A stretch of DNA of 64,000 bases. Source: Pleurodeles waltl (lineage: Eukaryota; Chordata; Amphibia; Caudata; Salamandridae). Positions within the stretch are counted from its first letter, which is position 1. The number at the start of each line of letters is the position of its first letter. Of the stretch, positions 20,932 to 31,875 are shown one piece after another. Made by a program: the position numbers and the translations under genes. Location of the stretch: the NCBI RefSeq assembly GCF_031143425.1, contig NC_090450.1, forward strand, positions 214,903,442 to 214,967,441, in the 5' to 3' direction. Below the pieces are notes generated by a model. It was not told where the DNA came from and made no database searches. It was given only the letters and a program-made list of their open reading frames with translations.

Positions 20932-20937
20932 TTTATT
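20932..20937 (-). promoter_or_regulatory. AATAAA poly(A) signal of LTR copy C
   Basis: TTTATT on +, AATAAA on the sense (minus) strand, about 240 bp from the LTR 3' end at 20692. In this copy the palindromic partner is degraded. Confidence 0.45.
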
Positions 20938-21203
20938 TTAGTGACACAAGGTCCAAAATATCTTAGAGGCTATACTCCCATGTAAGTATTATATACAAAA
21001 TATACACTAGTAACTAAAATCAGGTAAGGAAACAGTTAAAAAATAGTGAAAATAGTGAAAATCACCATAGGGTACAATGGGCCTGGGGGGAACACAAACC
21101 ATATACTTAAATAGTATAATGCGAATGTCGGTTTCCCACCTAGGCAAGAGTAGTGTGTAGAGGGACACTGGGAGTGTAAGAAAACACCAAAGGTAAGTAA
21201 AGT

Positions 21204-24200
21204 GACCCAAGGGTAGGTCGCTCCCCCTGCCGCTGCAGCTCCTCCAGCTCCTCCAGGTTCCTGAGACCCACCTCGCAGTAAGTACCCCCCACCTCCCAAC
21301 CCCTCGCCCTGCCCCGCGCTACTCACCCTCTCTCCTGCTCCTGCTTATTGTCTTCCTCTCTGTTCTTCCTCCTCGCTCCTCTTCTGTAATCTTCTTCTGT
21401 ACTCTTCTTTTCCCTGTCGCCTCTCTTCTTCTTCATCTTCTTCTGTGGTCTTCTGCCTTCTGTTGTTTGTCTTCTGTATCTTCTTCTGTGATCGTCTGTC
21501 CTCTGCTTCCTCGTCTTCTGTATCTTCTTCTGTGATCTTCTGTTCTTCAGTTCTTCTGTCTTCTGTTCTTCTGCTTTCTCCGTCCTCTGTCTTCTGTTTC
21601 TTCTTGCGCCTGTCCTCCTGCTCCTGCCACATCCCCCTCCCTCACTCGACTCCCCCTCTCTGCCACCCCTATCTACCCCGTTCGCTATCTGTCTCCCTCA
21701 CTCCTCCTATCTACCAATCTACCTATCTCTCTATCTCACTATCTAACTCCCTCACTCACCACCTCCTCCTATCTACCTATTTTTCTATCTCTCCACCTAT
21801 TTCTCCATCTATCTATTTCTCTATCTCTCCCCCTTCCCACCACCCCCTCTGTTACCTATCTTCCTATCCTCTCACTCTACCTCTCACCCTCACCCAACTC
21901 TACAACCCCCTCCCCTATCTTCCCAACCCTACTCCTCTCTCTCCCTAATCTCCTAAACCTCCTAACACTCACCCCCCTCCACCCTTAAACCCCCCTCCCT
22001 CAGCTCTTCTCACTCTACCTGTCCCCCCTCCCTCGCACTTTCCCCCCGCGTCCTCCTGCACGCCCCCGCCCCCCAGCTCCCATTCACCCCCAGCTGACCC
22101 CTCCCCCCCTCCTCCCTCTTATGGTGGCCGCTGCACGACAGTGGTAGCGACCCTTGACCCAAGGGTAGGTCGCTCCAACTGCCGCTGCAGCTCCTCCAGC
22201 TCCTCCAGGTTCCTGAGACCCACCTCGCAGTAAGTACCCCCCACCTCCCAACCCCTCGCCCTGCCCCGCGCTACTCACCCTCTCTCCTGCTCCTGCTTCT
22301 TGTCTTCCTCTCTGTTCTTCCTTCTCGCTCCTCTTCTGTAATCTTCTTCTGTACTCTTCTTTTCCCCGTCTTCTCTCTTCTTCTGTGTGCTTCTCAGCCT
22401 CTCCTGTCGCCTCTCTTCTTCTGCATCTTCTTCTGTGATCTTCTGTTCTTCTGTTCTTCACCTTTCTCCGTCCTCCGTCTTCTGTTTCTTCTCGCGCCTG
22501 CCCTCCTGCTCCTGCCTCATCCCCCTCCCTCACTCTCCTCCCCCTCTCTACCACCCCTATCTACCCCGTTTGCTATCTGCCTCCCTCACTCCTCCTATCT
22601 ACCAATCTACCTATCTCTCTATCTCACTATCTAACTCCCTCACTCACCACCTCCTCCTATCTATCTATTTTTCTATCTCTCCACCTATTTCTCCATCTAT
22701 CTATTTCTCTATCTCTCCCCCCCTTCCCGCCACCCCCTCTGTTACCTATCTTCCTATCCTCTCACTCTACCTCTCACTCTCACCCACCTCTACAACCCCT
22801 CCTCCCCTATCTTCCCAACCCTACTCCTATCTCTCTCCCTAATCTCCTAAACCTCCTAACACTCACCCCCCCTCCACCCTTAAACCCCCCTCCCCAGCTC
22901 TTCTCACTCTACCTGCCCCCCCTCCCTCGCGTTTTCCTGCCGCGACCTCCTGCACGCCCCCGCCCCCAGCTCCCATTCGCCCCCAGCTGACCCCTCCCCC
23001 CCTCCTCCCTCTTATGGCGGCCGCTGCGCGACAGTGGTAGCGACCCTTGACCCAAGGGTAGGTCGCTCCCCCTGCCGCTGCAGCTCCTCCAGCTCCTCCA
23101 GGTTCCTGAGACCCACCTCGCAGTAAGTACCCCCCACCTCCCAACCCCTCACCCTGCCCCGCGCTACTCACCCTCTCTCCTGCTCCTTCTTCTTGTCTTC
23201 CTCTCTGTTCTTCCTCCTCGCTCCTCTTCTGTAATCTTCTTCTGTACTCTTCTTTTCCCCGTCTTCTCTCTTCTTCTGTGTGCTTCTCAGCCTCTCCTGT
23301 TGCCTCTCTTCTTCTTCATCTTCTTCTGTGGTCTTCTGCCTTCTGTTCTTCATCTTCTGTATCTTCTTCTGTGATCTTCTGTCCTCTGCTTCTTCGTCTT
23401 CTGTATCTTCTTCTGTGATCTTCTGTTCTTCTGTTCTTCTGTTCTTCTGTCTTCTGTTCTTCTGCTTTCTCCGTCCTCCGTCTTCTGTTTCTTCTCGCGC
23501 CTGCCCTCCTGCTCCTGCCTCATCCCCCTCCCTCACTCGCCTCCCCCTCTCTACAACCCCTATCTACCCTGTTCGCTATCTGCCTCCCTCACTCCTCCTA
23601 TCTACCAATCTACCTATCTCTCTATCTCACTATCTAACTCCCTCACTCACCACCTCCTCCTATCTACCTATTTTTCTATCTCTCCACCTATTTCTCCATC
23701 TATCTATTTCTCTATCTCTCCCCCCTTCCCGCCACCCCCTCTGTTACCTATCTTCCTATTCTCTCACTCTACCTCTCACCCTCACCCACCTCTACAACCC
23801 CCCCTCCCCTATCTTCCCAACCCTACTCCTATCTCTCTCCCTAATCTCCTAAACCTCCTAACACTCACCCCCCTCCACCATTAAACCCCCCTCCCCCAGC
23901 TCTTCTCACTCTACCTGTCCCCCCTCCCTCGCGCTCTCCCGCCGCGACCTCCTGCACGCCCCCACCCCCCAGCTCCCATTCGCCCCCAGCTGACCCCTCC
24001 CCCCTCCTCCCTCTTACGGCGGCTGCTGCGCGACAGTGTTAGCGACCCTTGACCCAAGGGTAGGTCGCTCCCCCTGCCACTGCAGCTCCTCCAGCTCCTC
24101 CAGGTTCCTGAGACCCACCTCGCAGTAAGTACCCCCACCTCCCAACCCCTCGCCCTGCCCCGCGCTACTCACCCTCTCTCCTGCTCCTGCTTCTTGTCTT

Positions 24201-24975
24201 CTTCTCTGTTCTTCCTCCTCGCTCCTCTTCTGTAATCTTGTTCTGTACTCTTCTTTTCCCCGTCTTCTCTCTTCTTCTGTGTGCTTCTCAGCCTCTCCTG
24301 TCGCCTTTCTTCTTCTTCATCTTCTTCTGTTGTCTTCTGCCTTCTGTTCTTCGTCTTCTGTATCTTCTTCTGTGATCTTCTGTCCTCTGCTTCTTCGTCT
24401 TCTGTATCTTCTTCTGTGATCTTCTGTTCTTCTGTTCTTCTGTTCTTCTGTCTTCTGTTCTTCTGCTTTCTCCGTCCTCCATCTTCTGCCCTCCTGCCTC
24501 ATCCCCCTCCCTCACTCGCCTCCCCCTCTCTACCACCCCTATCTACCCCGTTCGCTATCTGCCTCCCTCACTCCTCCTATCTACCAATCTACCTATCTCT
24601 CTATCTCACTATCTAACTCCCTCACTCACCACCTCCTCCTATCTACCTATTTTTCTATCTCTCCACCTATTTCTCCATCTATCTATTTCTCTATCTCTCC
24701 CCCCTTTCCCGCCACCCCCTCTTGTACCTATCTCTACCTCTCACCCACCTCTACAACCCCCCTCCCCTATCTTCCCAACCCTACTCCTATCTCTCTCCCT
24801 AATCTCCTTAACCTCCTAACACTCACCCCCCTCCACCCTTAAACCCCCCTCCCCCAGCTCTTCTCACTCTACCTGTCCCCCCCTCCCTCGCGCTTTCCCC
24901 CCGCGTCCTCCTGCACGCCCCTGCCCCCCAGCTCCCATTCGCCCCCAGCTGACCCCTCCCCCCCTCCTCCCTCTT
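21204..24975 (+). repeat. Four tandem ~0.9-1.0-kb monomers, LINE 5' region
   Basis: Each unit starts GACCCAAGGGTAGGTCGCTC, at 21204, 22156, 23049 and 24051 (spacings 952, 893 and 1002 bp). Each holds a GC-rich head with CTGCAGCTCCTCCAGCTCCT, a GTAAGT, long TCTTCTG-type and CTATCTACC-type polypyrimidine tracts, and a tail ending CTTATGGCGGCCGC or a close variant. Unit lengths differ mainly by expansion of TCTTCTG blocks. The layout resembles promoter monomers of mouse L1; a promoter role is inference. Frames here on either strand are low-complexity artefacts. Confidence 0.8.
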
Positions 24976-26508
24976 ATGGCGGCCGCAAGCCCGTCTGCAC
25001 CCGTCCGCACCTGCCCCGCGCCCAGTGCCACGACCCCTGGTCCCCAGCTCTCCCAGGCCCCGCCGATCCGCTACGACCCCACCACCCTCCACGCCCTCAA
25101 CCCAGGGCGCTCCAACACCTGCTTCTAAGCTCACCCCAAACGCACCCATGGACCGTTCGCCTGCAACTCCTGCAAACGCATCTTCCACCACGCAACTACC
25201 ACGACCACCAGCCCACACAACATCAGCCACCTCAAGTGCATCCTGGTCAACGCATGTTCTGTCCACAAGCACACCATTGAACTCTGGGACCTCCTGGACT
25301 CCACAGCACCGGACGTCGCCTTCATCACGGAGACCTGGATGAACGCCTCTTCTGCCCCAGACATCGCCACTGCCGTCCCCGAAGGCTACAAGATCTCCAG
25401 AAAAGACTGCTCCAACCAAGAAGGAGGAGGTATCGCCATCGTCTTCAAAGACTCCATCAGCGTCACCACCTCCACCGAAGACACCCCTCTCGCCGCTAAA
25501 CATCTGCATTTTCAGATTCGCACCGACCCCAGGACCACCCTCAGAGGATCCCTCGTCTACCATCCTCCCGGACCGCGTGCCCCTTTCAGCGACTCCATCG
25601 CCGACTTCATCTCCCCGCACGCCCTCGCCTCGCCGGACTACATCCTCCTAGGCGACCTCAACTTCCATCTGGAACAAAACAATGACCCCAACACCTCCGC
25701 CCTGCTCGACAACCTCGCCAACCTCGGCCTCAAGCAACTGGTGAACACCGCCACCCACATCGCCGGACACACGCTTGACCCTATCTTCTCCGCCAACAAA
25801 CAAGTCTTCTTCAGCCACACCTCCGCTCTACACTGGACCGACCACAGCTGTGTCCATTTCACATTCCGACGCAAGACCCGCCACCTCCGCACTCAACCCA
25901 TCCCTCGTCGACAGTGGAACAAAATCCCCGAAGAGCAACTCTTCTCCGCACTCGCCGTCAACCAACCCTCCCTCACCACCGACCCCAACGACGCAGCCCT
26001 CAGCCTCTCGAACTGGATCTCCAACTGCGCAGACAACCTTGCTCCCCTCAGACGCACGCATCAACAGGCCATCACCAAAAAACGTCTCTGGTTCTCTGAC
26101 ACCCTCAAAGAATCGGAGAAAACTTGTCGCACCCTCGAGAAGGCCTGGCGCAAGGACCACACCGCCGACAACATGACCGCCCTCAAAAACGCAACCCGCG
26201 AACACCACCACCTGATCCGCGCTGCCAAAAGGAACTTTTCCACCGACAGACTGGACAAAAACAGCCACAACAGCAGAGAACTTTTTAGCATCGTCAAAGA
26301 GTTCTCCAACCCCAACGCCAAGTCTAACGCCGTCACAACCTCACAAGACTTGTGCAACTCCCTCGCCACCTTCTTCCATCGCAAGATCAGCGACCTCCAC
26401 GACAGCTTAGGACACCAGACCCAACCAAGCATCACCGAACCCACACCCCGACCATCACCCTCAACGACTGGACCCACATCAACACTGAAGAAACCAAAAC
26501 CACCATGA
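24976..26508 (+). pseudogene. L2-type LINE endonuclease frame (one nonsense codon)
   Basis: ATG at 24976 lies in the ATGGCGGCCGC shared with the monomer ends, giving MAAASPSAPVRTCPAPSATT. A TAA at 25126-25128 replaces the residue after TCF, where the other copy reads Q in HCYQAAPK. After it the frame is open: LVNACSVHKHTIELWDLLDS, AFITETWMN, DYILLGDLNFHLEQNND and HWTDHSCVHFTF give the ET, GDxN and D-H motifs of an APE-like endonuclease. The frame ends at 26508 with TGA overlapping the ATG at 26505, as in the other L2 copy. Confidence 0.85.
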
Positions 26509-28019
26509 ACTCTATCCACTCCGGCACCCCATCGGACCCCTGCCCTCACTTCATCTTCAATAAAGCCGACGACATCATCACCCCACACCTCCGGGCCGTC
26601 ATCAACTCTTCATTTTCTTCTGCTACCTTCCCCGAATGCTGGAAACACGCCGAAGTCAACACCCTACTAAAGAAACCTACGGCTGACCCGAGCGACCTGA
26701 AAAACTTCCGCCCCATCTCTCTCCTCCCCTTCCCCGCCAAGGTAATAGAGAAGACCGTCAACAAACAGCAGACCACCTTCCTGGAAGACAACAACCTGCT
26801 CGACCCTTCACAAACCGGATTCCGAACCAACCACAGCACTGAAACCGCCCTCATCTCAGTCACAGACGACATCAGAACCCTGATGGACAGCAGTGAAACA
26901 GTCGCCCTCATCCTCCTCAACCTCTCGGCTGCCTTCGACACCGTCTGTCACCGCACCCTAATAACCCGCCTCCGCTCCACCGGGATCCAAGGCCAGGCCC
27001 TGGACTGGATCGTCTCCTTCCTCTCAAACCGATCTCAAAGAGTTTACCTCCCACCGTTTCGCTCAGACCCCACCGAAATCATCTGCGGCGTACCTCAAGA
27101 CTCATCGCTCAGCCCGACACTCTTCAATGTCTACATGAGCCCCCTCGCCGACATCGTACGCAATCACGACATCATCATCACCTCCTACGCCGACGACACC
27201 CAACTTATACTCTCCCTCACCAAGGACCCTGCCAGCGCCAAGACCAACCTACAAGAGGGCATGAAGGATGTCGCAGATTGGATGAGGCTCAGCCGCCTAA
27301 AGCTGAACTCTGACAAAACGGAAGTCCTCATCCTCGGCAACACCCCGTCCGCTTGGGACGACTCCTGGTGTCCCATGGCCCTCGGCACCGCACCGACCCC
27401 CGCAGACCACGCCCGCAACCTCGGCTTCATCTTGGACCCTCTTCTCACCATGACCAAGCAAGTCAACGCCGTGTCCTCCGCCTGCTTCCTCACCCTCCGC
27501 ATGCTCCGCAAGATCTTCCACTGGATCCCTGCCGACACTAGAAAAACCGTGACCCACGCCCTCGTCACGAGCCGCCTGGACTACGGCAACATCCTCTATG
27601 CTGGGACCACCGCCAAACTCCAAAAACGCCTGCAACGTATTCAAAACGCCTCGGCCCGCCTCATCCTCGACATTCCCCGCAACAGCCACATCTCCGCACA
27701 CCTGAGACACCTGCATTGGCTCCCAGTCAGCAAAAGGATCACCTTCCGACTTCTCACCCACGCACACAAAGCCTTCCACAACAAGGGACCGGAATACCTC
27801 AACCATCGCCTCAGCTTCTACGCACCCACCCGTCTCCTCCGTTCCTCTGGCCTCGCGCTCGCTGCCGTCCCTCGCATCCGCCGCTAAACAGCAGGTGGGA
27901 GGTCCTTCTCCTTCCTGGCAGCCAAGACCTGGAACACCCTCCCCACCAGCCTCAGGACCACCCAGGACCACTCCGCATTCCGGAGACTCCTCAAAACCTG
28001 GCTTTTCGAGCAGCAGTAA
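26412..28019 (+). pseudogene. L2-type LINE reverse transcriptase
   Basis: Open from before ITLNDWTHINTEETKTT through MNSIHSGTPSDPCPHFIFNK (ATG 26505) to a TAA at 27885-27887; homology then continues in frame to FRRLLKTWLFEQQ and a stop at 28017-28019. RT blocks: NFRPISLLPFPAKVIEK, DPSQTGFRTNHSTETAL, LLNLSAAFDTVCHRTL, GVPQDSSLSPTLFNVYM and SYADDTQLILSLT (YADD codons 27186-27197, intact). GVPQDS replaces the usual GVPQGS, a possible missense. Because TLNDWT homology starts before the ATG in this frame, the native protein may have been continuous with the endonuclease. Confidence 0.85.
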
Positions 28020-30506
28020 ACCCCCCTTCCCCCTAGCGCCTTGAGACCCGCACAGGTGAGTAGCGCGCTTTATAAATGTATATGATTTGATCTGATTTGA
28101 TACCACAGAGTCCAGGAAAACAGGTGTAAAGTACAGCAAGTTTCCTCAGAACACACTAGAAGTTGTATTAAGGGATTATGCAAAAACCAAGCAAGACTGC
28201 AAGACACCAATGATGGATTCCTGGACCTGAAGACCTGTGAAGAGAACAGCTGAAGAGTCCAGGAGTAACAGGAGCCCCTGCTAACCCAAATGAAGTTGCA
28301 AAAATGGATTCTCCGGTTGGAAAAAGTCAGAGATGAACCAAAGAGGACAGCTATGGCTTCCTGCTTGGTGCAAGAGATGTTCCTCATCGAGTAGATGGAT
28401 GCAGGCAGGTTTTCATCATCGGATTCCACCAACAAGCCTTAGCTCACGTTAAAGACATGTTTGGTGGGAAGAGGTGCTACCTGGACCCAGGAGGGACCTG
28501 GGGGTCTCAACTTGGACTGAAAAGACAGAGAGGGCTCTCAGCAATTCAGCAAGACCTCAGAAGACCAGGCAGCACCGCCAGGAGTCTCAGGACATTGGGA
28601 CAAAGGAGTTGCAAATCACGTTTGTCACAGCATTACACAAAGGGATCCCATGCCGCCGGAGAACAACTCAGGGAGCTGAGTGTCGCGGGATAGAGTGCTA
28701 GGGACCTGGGCTACACTGTGCATAAAGGATTTCTTAGAGTAGCACACAGAAGCTCTGGGAGCCGGAAAACACATGGTGCCCAGGGGTACTGTCTGGCTCG
28801 GGGAGGCAAGCTCTTACCTCCACCAAATTTGGACAGCTGGACCTTTGGACAGTCAGGGTCACTTCTGTCCACCACCTGTGTTCCAGTAGCCACGCTTGTT
28901 GTCAGGAGAGGGGACCCAGATGACTGGTCATCACTGCAGAGAGGTGCCTACTAAAGCAGATAAGTGATTCCGTCACTCCACGGGAGATTCCTTCGGTCCT
29001 TCTGATGCAGGATGAAGACAGGCAGTCCTCGGAGTGTGTATGACCTGAAAACTGTTGCAGTTGCTGGCAGGAGCTGGAGTTACAGAGTTGCAGTAGCCAT
29101 CTTGGATACTTTGTTTCAGTTGCAGAGTTCCTGGAGCAGTTCTGCAGTTGATTCGATGGTAGAAGGTGAAGCAAAGGTTGCAGAGGAGTCCTGCTGGAGT
29201 CTTGGAAACCAAATCTGAGGAAACACCCAGAGGAGAGACCCTAAATAGCTCTGAGAGGGGGATTGGTCCCCTAACCAAGTAAGCAACTATCAGGAGGGGT
29301 CTCTGACATCATCTGCTGCCACTGGCCACTCATTTGTTCCCAGAGTTCCCTGACCATCCCGAAAATAAGATGACAGAATCCAGGGACACTCTGGAGGATT
29401 TCTGGCACCTCCCCTAGGGTGGTAATAGTAACTCCCCTTTCCTTTGACCAATTTTGCGCCAGAACAGGGATTGGGGGTCCCTGATCTGGTGTAGACTGGG
29501 TTATGCAAGGAGGTCACCGTTTGTGCCCTTCAAAGCATTTCCAGAGGTCCATGGAGGATACTCCTTCTATGCCTGTAACACCTATTTCCAAAGGGAGAGG
29601 GTGTAACACCCCTCTCCTAAAGGAAATGCATTGTCTTCCTTCCTGGGATTGAGCTGCTCAGCCCCAGGAGGGCCGAAGCTTGATTGTGAGATGGCAGCAG
29701 CTGGGGCTGCAGTGGAAACCTCAGAGAGTTGGTTTGGCATTACTTGGGGTCCATGGTGGAGCCCCCAGGGTGCATGGAATTGCCCCCCAATACCAGAATC
29801 AGATTTGGGGGTAAAATTTCCAATTCCTAGACACCTCACATGACCATATTAGGGGTTACCATTGTGAAGCTACATGTATGTATTTACCTATATGTTGTGC
29901 ACGCTTATAATGGTGTCCCCACACTCACAAAGTCGGGGAAAATGGGCCTGGACAACGCGGGGGCACCTCTGCTAGGGCAGGGGTCCCCTTACACACAGGT
30001 ACTATGCATCTAGCCTTTAGGGTCTGATGGTTAGATATATAGGTGACTTATAATTGACCTGGTGCAGTGAAAATGGCTGTGAAATAGTGCTTATACTATT
30101 TCACTCAGGCTGCAATGGCGGTCCTGAAGAAGTGTTTGTATGAGCACCTCATGGGTGGCAAAAGAAATGCTGCAGCCCATATGGATCTCCTGGAATCCCA
30201 ATGCCGTGGGTACCTAGGTACCATATACTAGGGACTTATAAGGGGAGTCATTATGCCACTTTGGAGTGAAACATGGAGTCACTAGACTATAGTGACAAAT
30301 TTAGAAACAGAGAGAGCATGAGCACTGGAGTTCTGATTAGCAGGACTCCAGTGACAATTTAGAAAACAGTAAAACACACTGACATGCAGGGAACAAACCA
30401 TAAGCACTGGGTCCTGACTTGCAGGATCCCAGTGACACAATCAAAACACACTGACATCAGGCAGAAATTGGGGGTAACATGCCAAGAAAGATGGTACTTT
30501 CCTACA

Positions 30507-31710
30507 TTGCTGGACTATTGTTGGCGTTGACTGTCACCAGTAATAGTCATGCAGTATTTTCAAGGGCACTGAAATACCTGTGAGAGCTAGACCTACCCCA
30601 CTTAATTTATTAAGATAAAATGTATGAATTTGAAATTTCTTGCTCTCCCACTCCTGGTACTATCATTTTAAGGGGCCCAGGAAATAACTGTATTTCAGTG
30701 GCAAACCGGTGGAGGTGGCTTCAGTATTATGTGATGCTTCAGTTACTGAGGTTGTTTCTGGGTCGATTTTCGTTTATGAACAGATTAACACCCCTACTTT
30801 ATTTTTCAGCATTGCAGATTTAGCAGCACAGTCATCAGCAGAATTGCACTTTGAGTTAATTTCCTCAATCTGGTAGGCCAGGGTACGGTATCAACTATTT
30901 AACATTGAGAGCTGTCTTTTGGAGATAGTTGTCCATACCCAGAACTGATTTTCTCTTAGCATTTTCACACGAGTCGTTATAATCATTTTACATGCCGAAT
31001 TGTTAAATCAACACTGTAATCCTGTACCCAAATATCTATGTCAGAAACAATTCGTGAGGTAACCGAATGATTAGTCTTTTGCGAAACTAAAATAAGTGTA
31101 TTTAATTCTGCAGTGTCTGATATGAAATCCGCAATGCTTCATGTATGCATGTTTTATTTTAAATTGTGTGTCTTCAAATAGTCCTGCCACTGTCAAGCAG
31201 AACGGATGACAATCAGTGTTTTGTACTCACTGTAGGTTGTACAGATTCTTTTGTGTAGAATACAGAAAAGGTACTCACATGATGGCCTTGCTTACGAAGA
31301 TATGGATATTACTTGGTGATACGGGAGAAACTCTTGGGTGTTCAATGTTAGGTCACACTCGAACTGAATATCTGAATTTATCACCTAACTTGTAAGGTCC
31401 TAGGATTTTCAATACTAGCATTCATTGCTTCTGTTGAAGTGAGTATAGGTGACATTATGACAACCTTTTTCCAATTGTTGTTTGTCATTCTTTAATGATG
31501 GCTATTTGCATAGCACTGAGAAAAATGCTTCTCTTCAGTCAAGTAGGAATCTGATTTGCAAGCAATTGGTGCTATTTCTCTTTCATTATATTCTGTTTAT
31601 ATAACTTCAGCCTGACTCAAAACTAACCTGATCACCAACCTGCATTTGTTTTTCTTGTCTGTAAATATGTAGAAACCACTATATCTTTCTCTGGTTCTTT
31701 AAGTAACTTT
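30507..31710. other. Anonymous AT-rich DNA
   Basis: No gene, RNA or transposon end recognised. Confidence 0.4.
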
Positions 31711-31875
31711 GAGCCTGATTCACAAAGGTAAATGTACAATTGCTTGCTATTCACAAATGCATCTTACAAATAGTATCTTTATGACTGTGGGGTCCCTGCA
31801 TTTAGGCCGCCTATCTTTTTATGTGGGGATACTCTGAAGTCATAACATGTAAGTTCACCTTTGTGATTCAGGCCC
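31711..31875. mobile_element. Small MITE, GAGCCTGATTCACAAAGG type
   Basis: Left end GAGCCTGATTCACAAAGGTA and right end (reverse complement) GGGCCTGAATCACAAAGGTG form imperfect TIRs of about 25 bp. 165 bp, non-coding. Same family as 35380-35659. Target duplication not clear. Confidence 0.65.

Larger units (their letters stand above)
21204..28101 (+). mobile_element. L2/CR1-type LINE with tandem-monomer 5' region
   Basis: Four tandem monomers (21204-24975) lead into an endonuclease frame, an RT frame and a 3' end GCGCGCTTTATAAATG followed by TGATTTGATC-type units to 28101. The proteins resemble those of 8597-12283 throughout. It is inserted in LTR copy C; LTR sequence resumes with ACCACAGAGTCC. 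One nonsense codon in the endonuclease region, a frame change before RT and one nonsense codon near the RT C-terminus make it inactive, but decay is light. Confidence 0.85.
20692..30506 (-). mobile_element. LTR-like element, copy C (antisense), split by a LINE
   Basis: It begins TGTAGAAGCCTGGCC and ends GATGGTACTTTCCTACA. Flanks are CTGCT (20687-20691) and TTGCT (30507-30511), a 5-bp duplication with one mismatch. The body matches copies A and B and is interrupted by the L2 LINE at 21204-28101, leaving about 2.9 kb of LTR sequence. A minus-strand AATAAA lies at 20932-20937. Non-coding apart from the LINE. Confidence 0.75.

Noticed and set aside
21345..24536. Glu/Arg/Lys-rich frames on - and Ser/Leu/Pro-rich frames on +
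   Set aside because: Artefacts of the polypyrimidine monomers; composition-driven and present in several frames at once.
25131..26588. Long minus-strand frames opposite the L2 LINE
   Set aside because: Shadow frames caused by high GC in the real + strand endonuclease and RT; no motif.
20692..30506. Endogenous retrovirus reading of the LTR-like copies
   Set aside because: No gag, protease, integrase, envelope, primer-binding site or second LTR seen; only solo LTR-like units.
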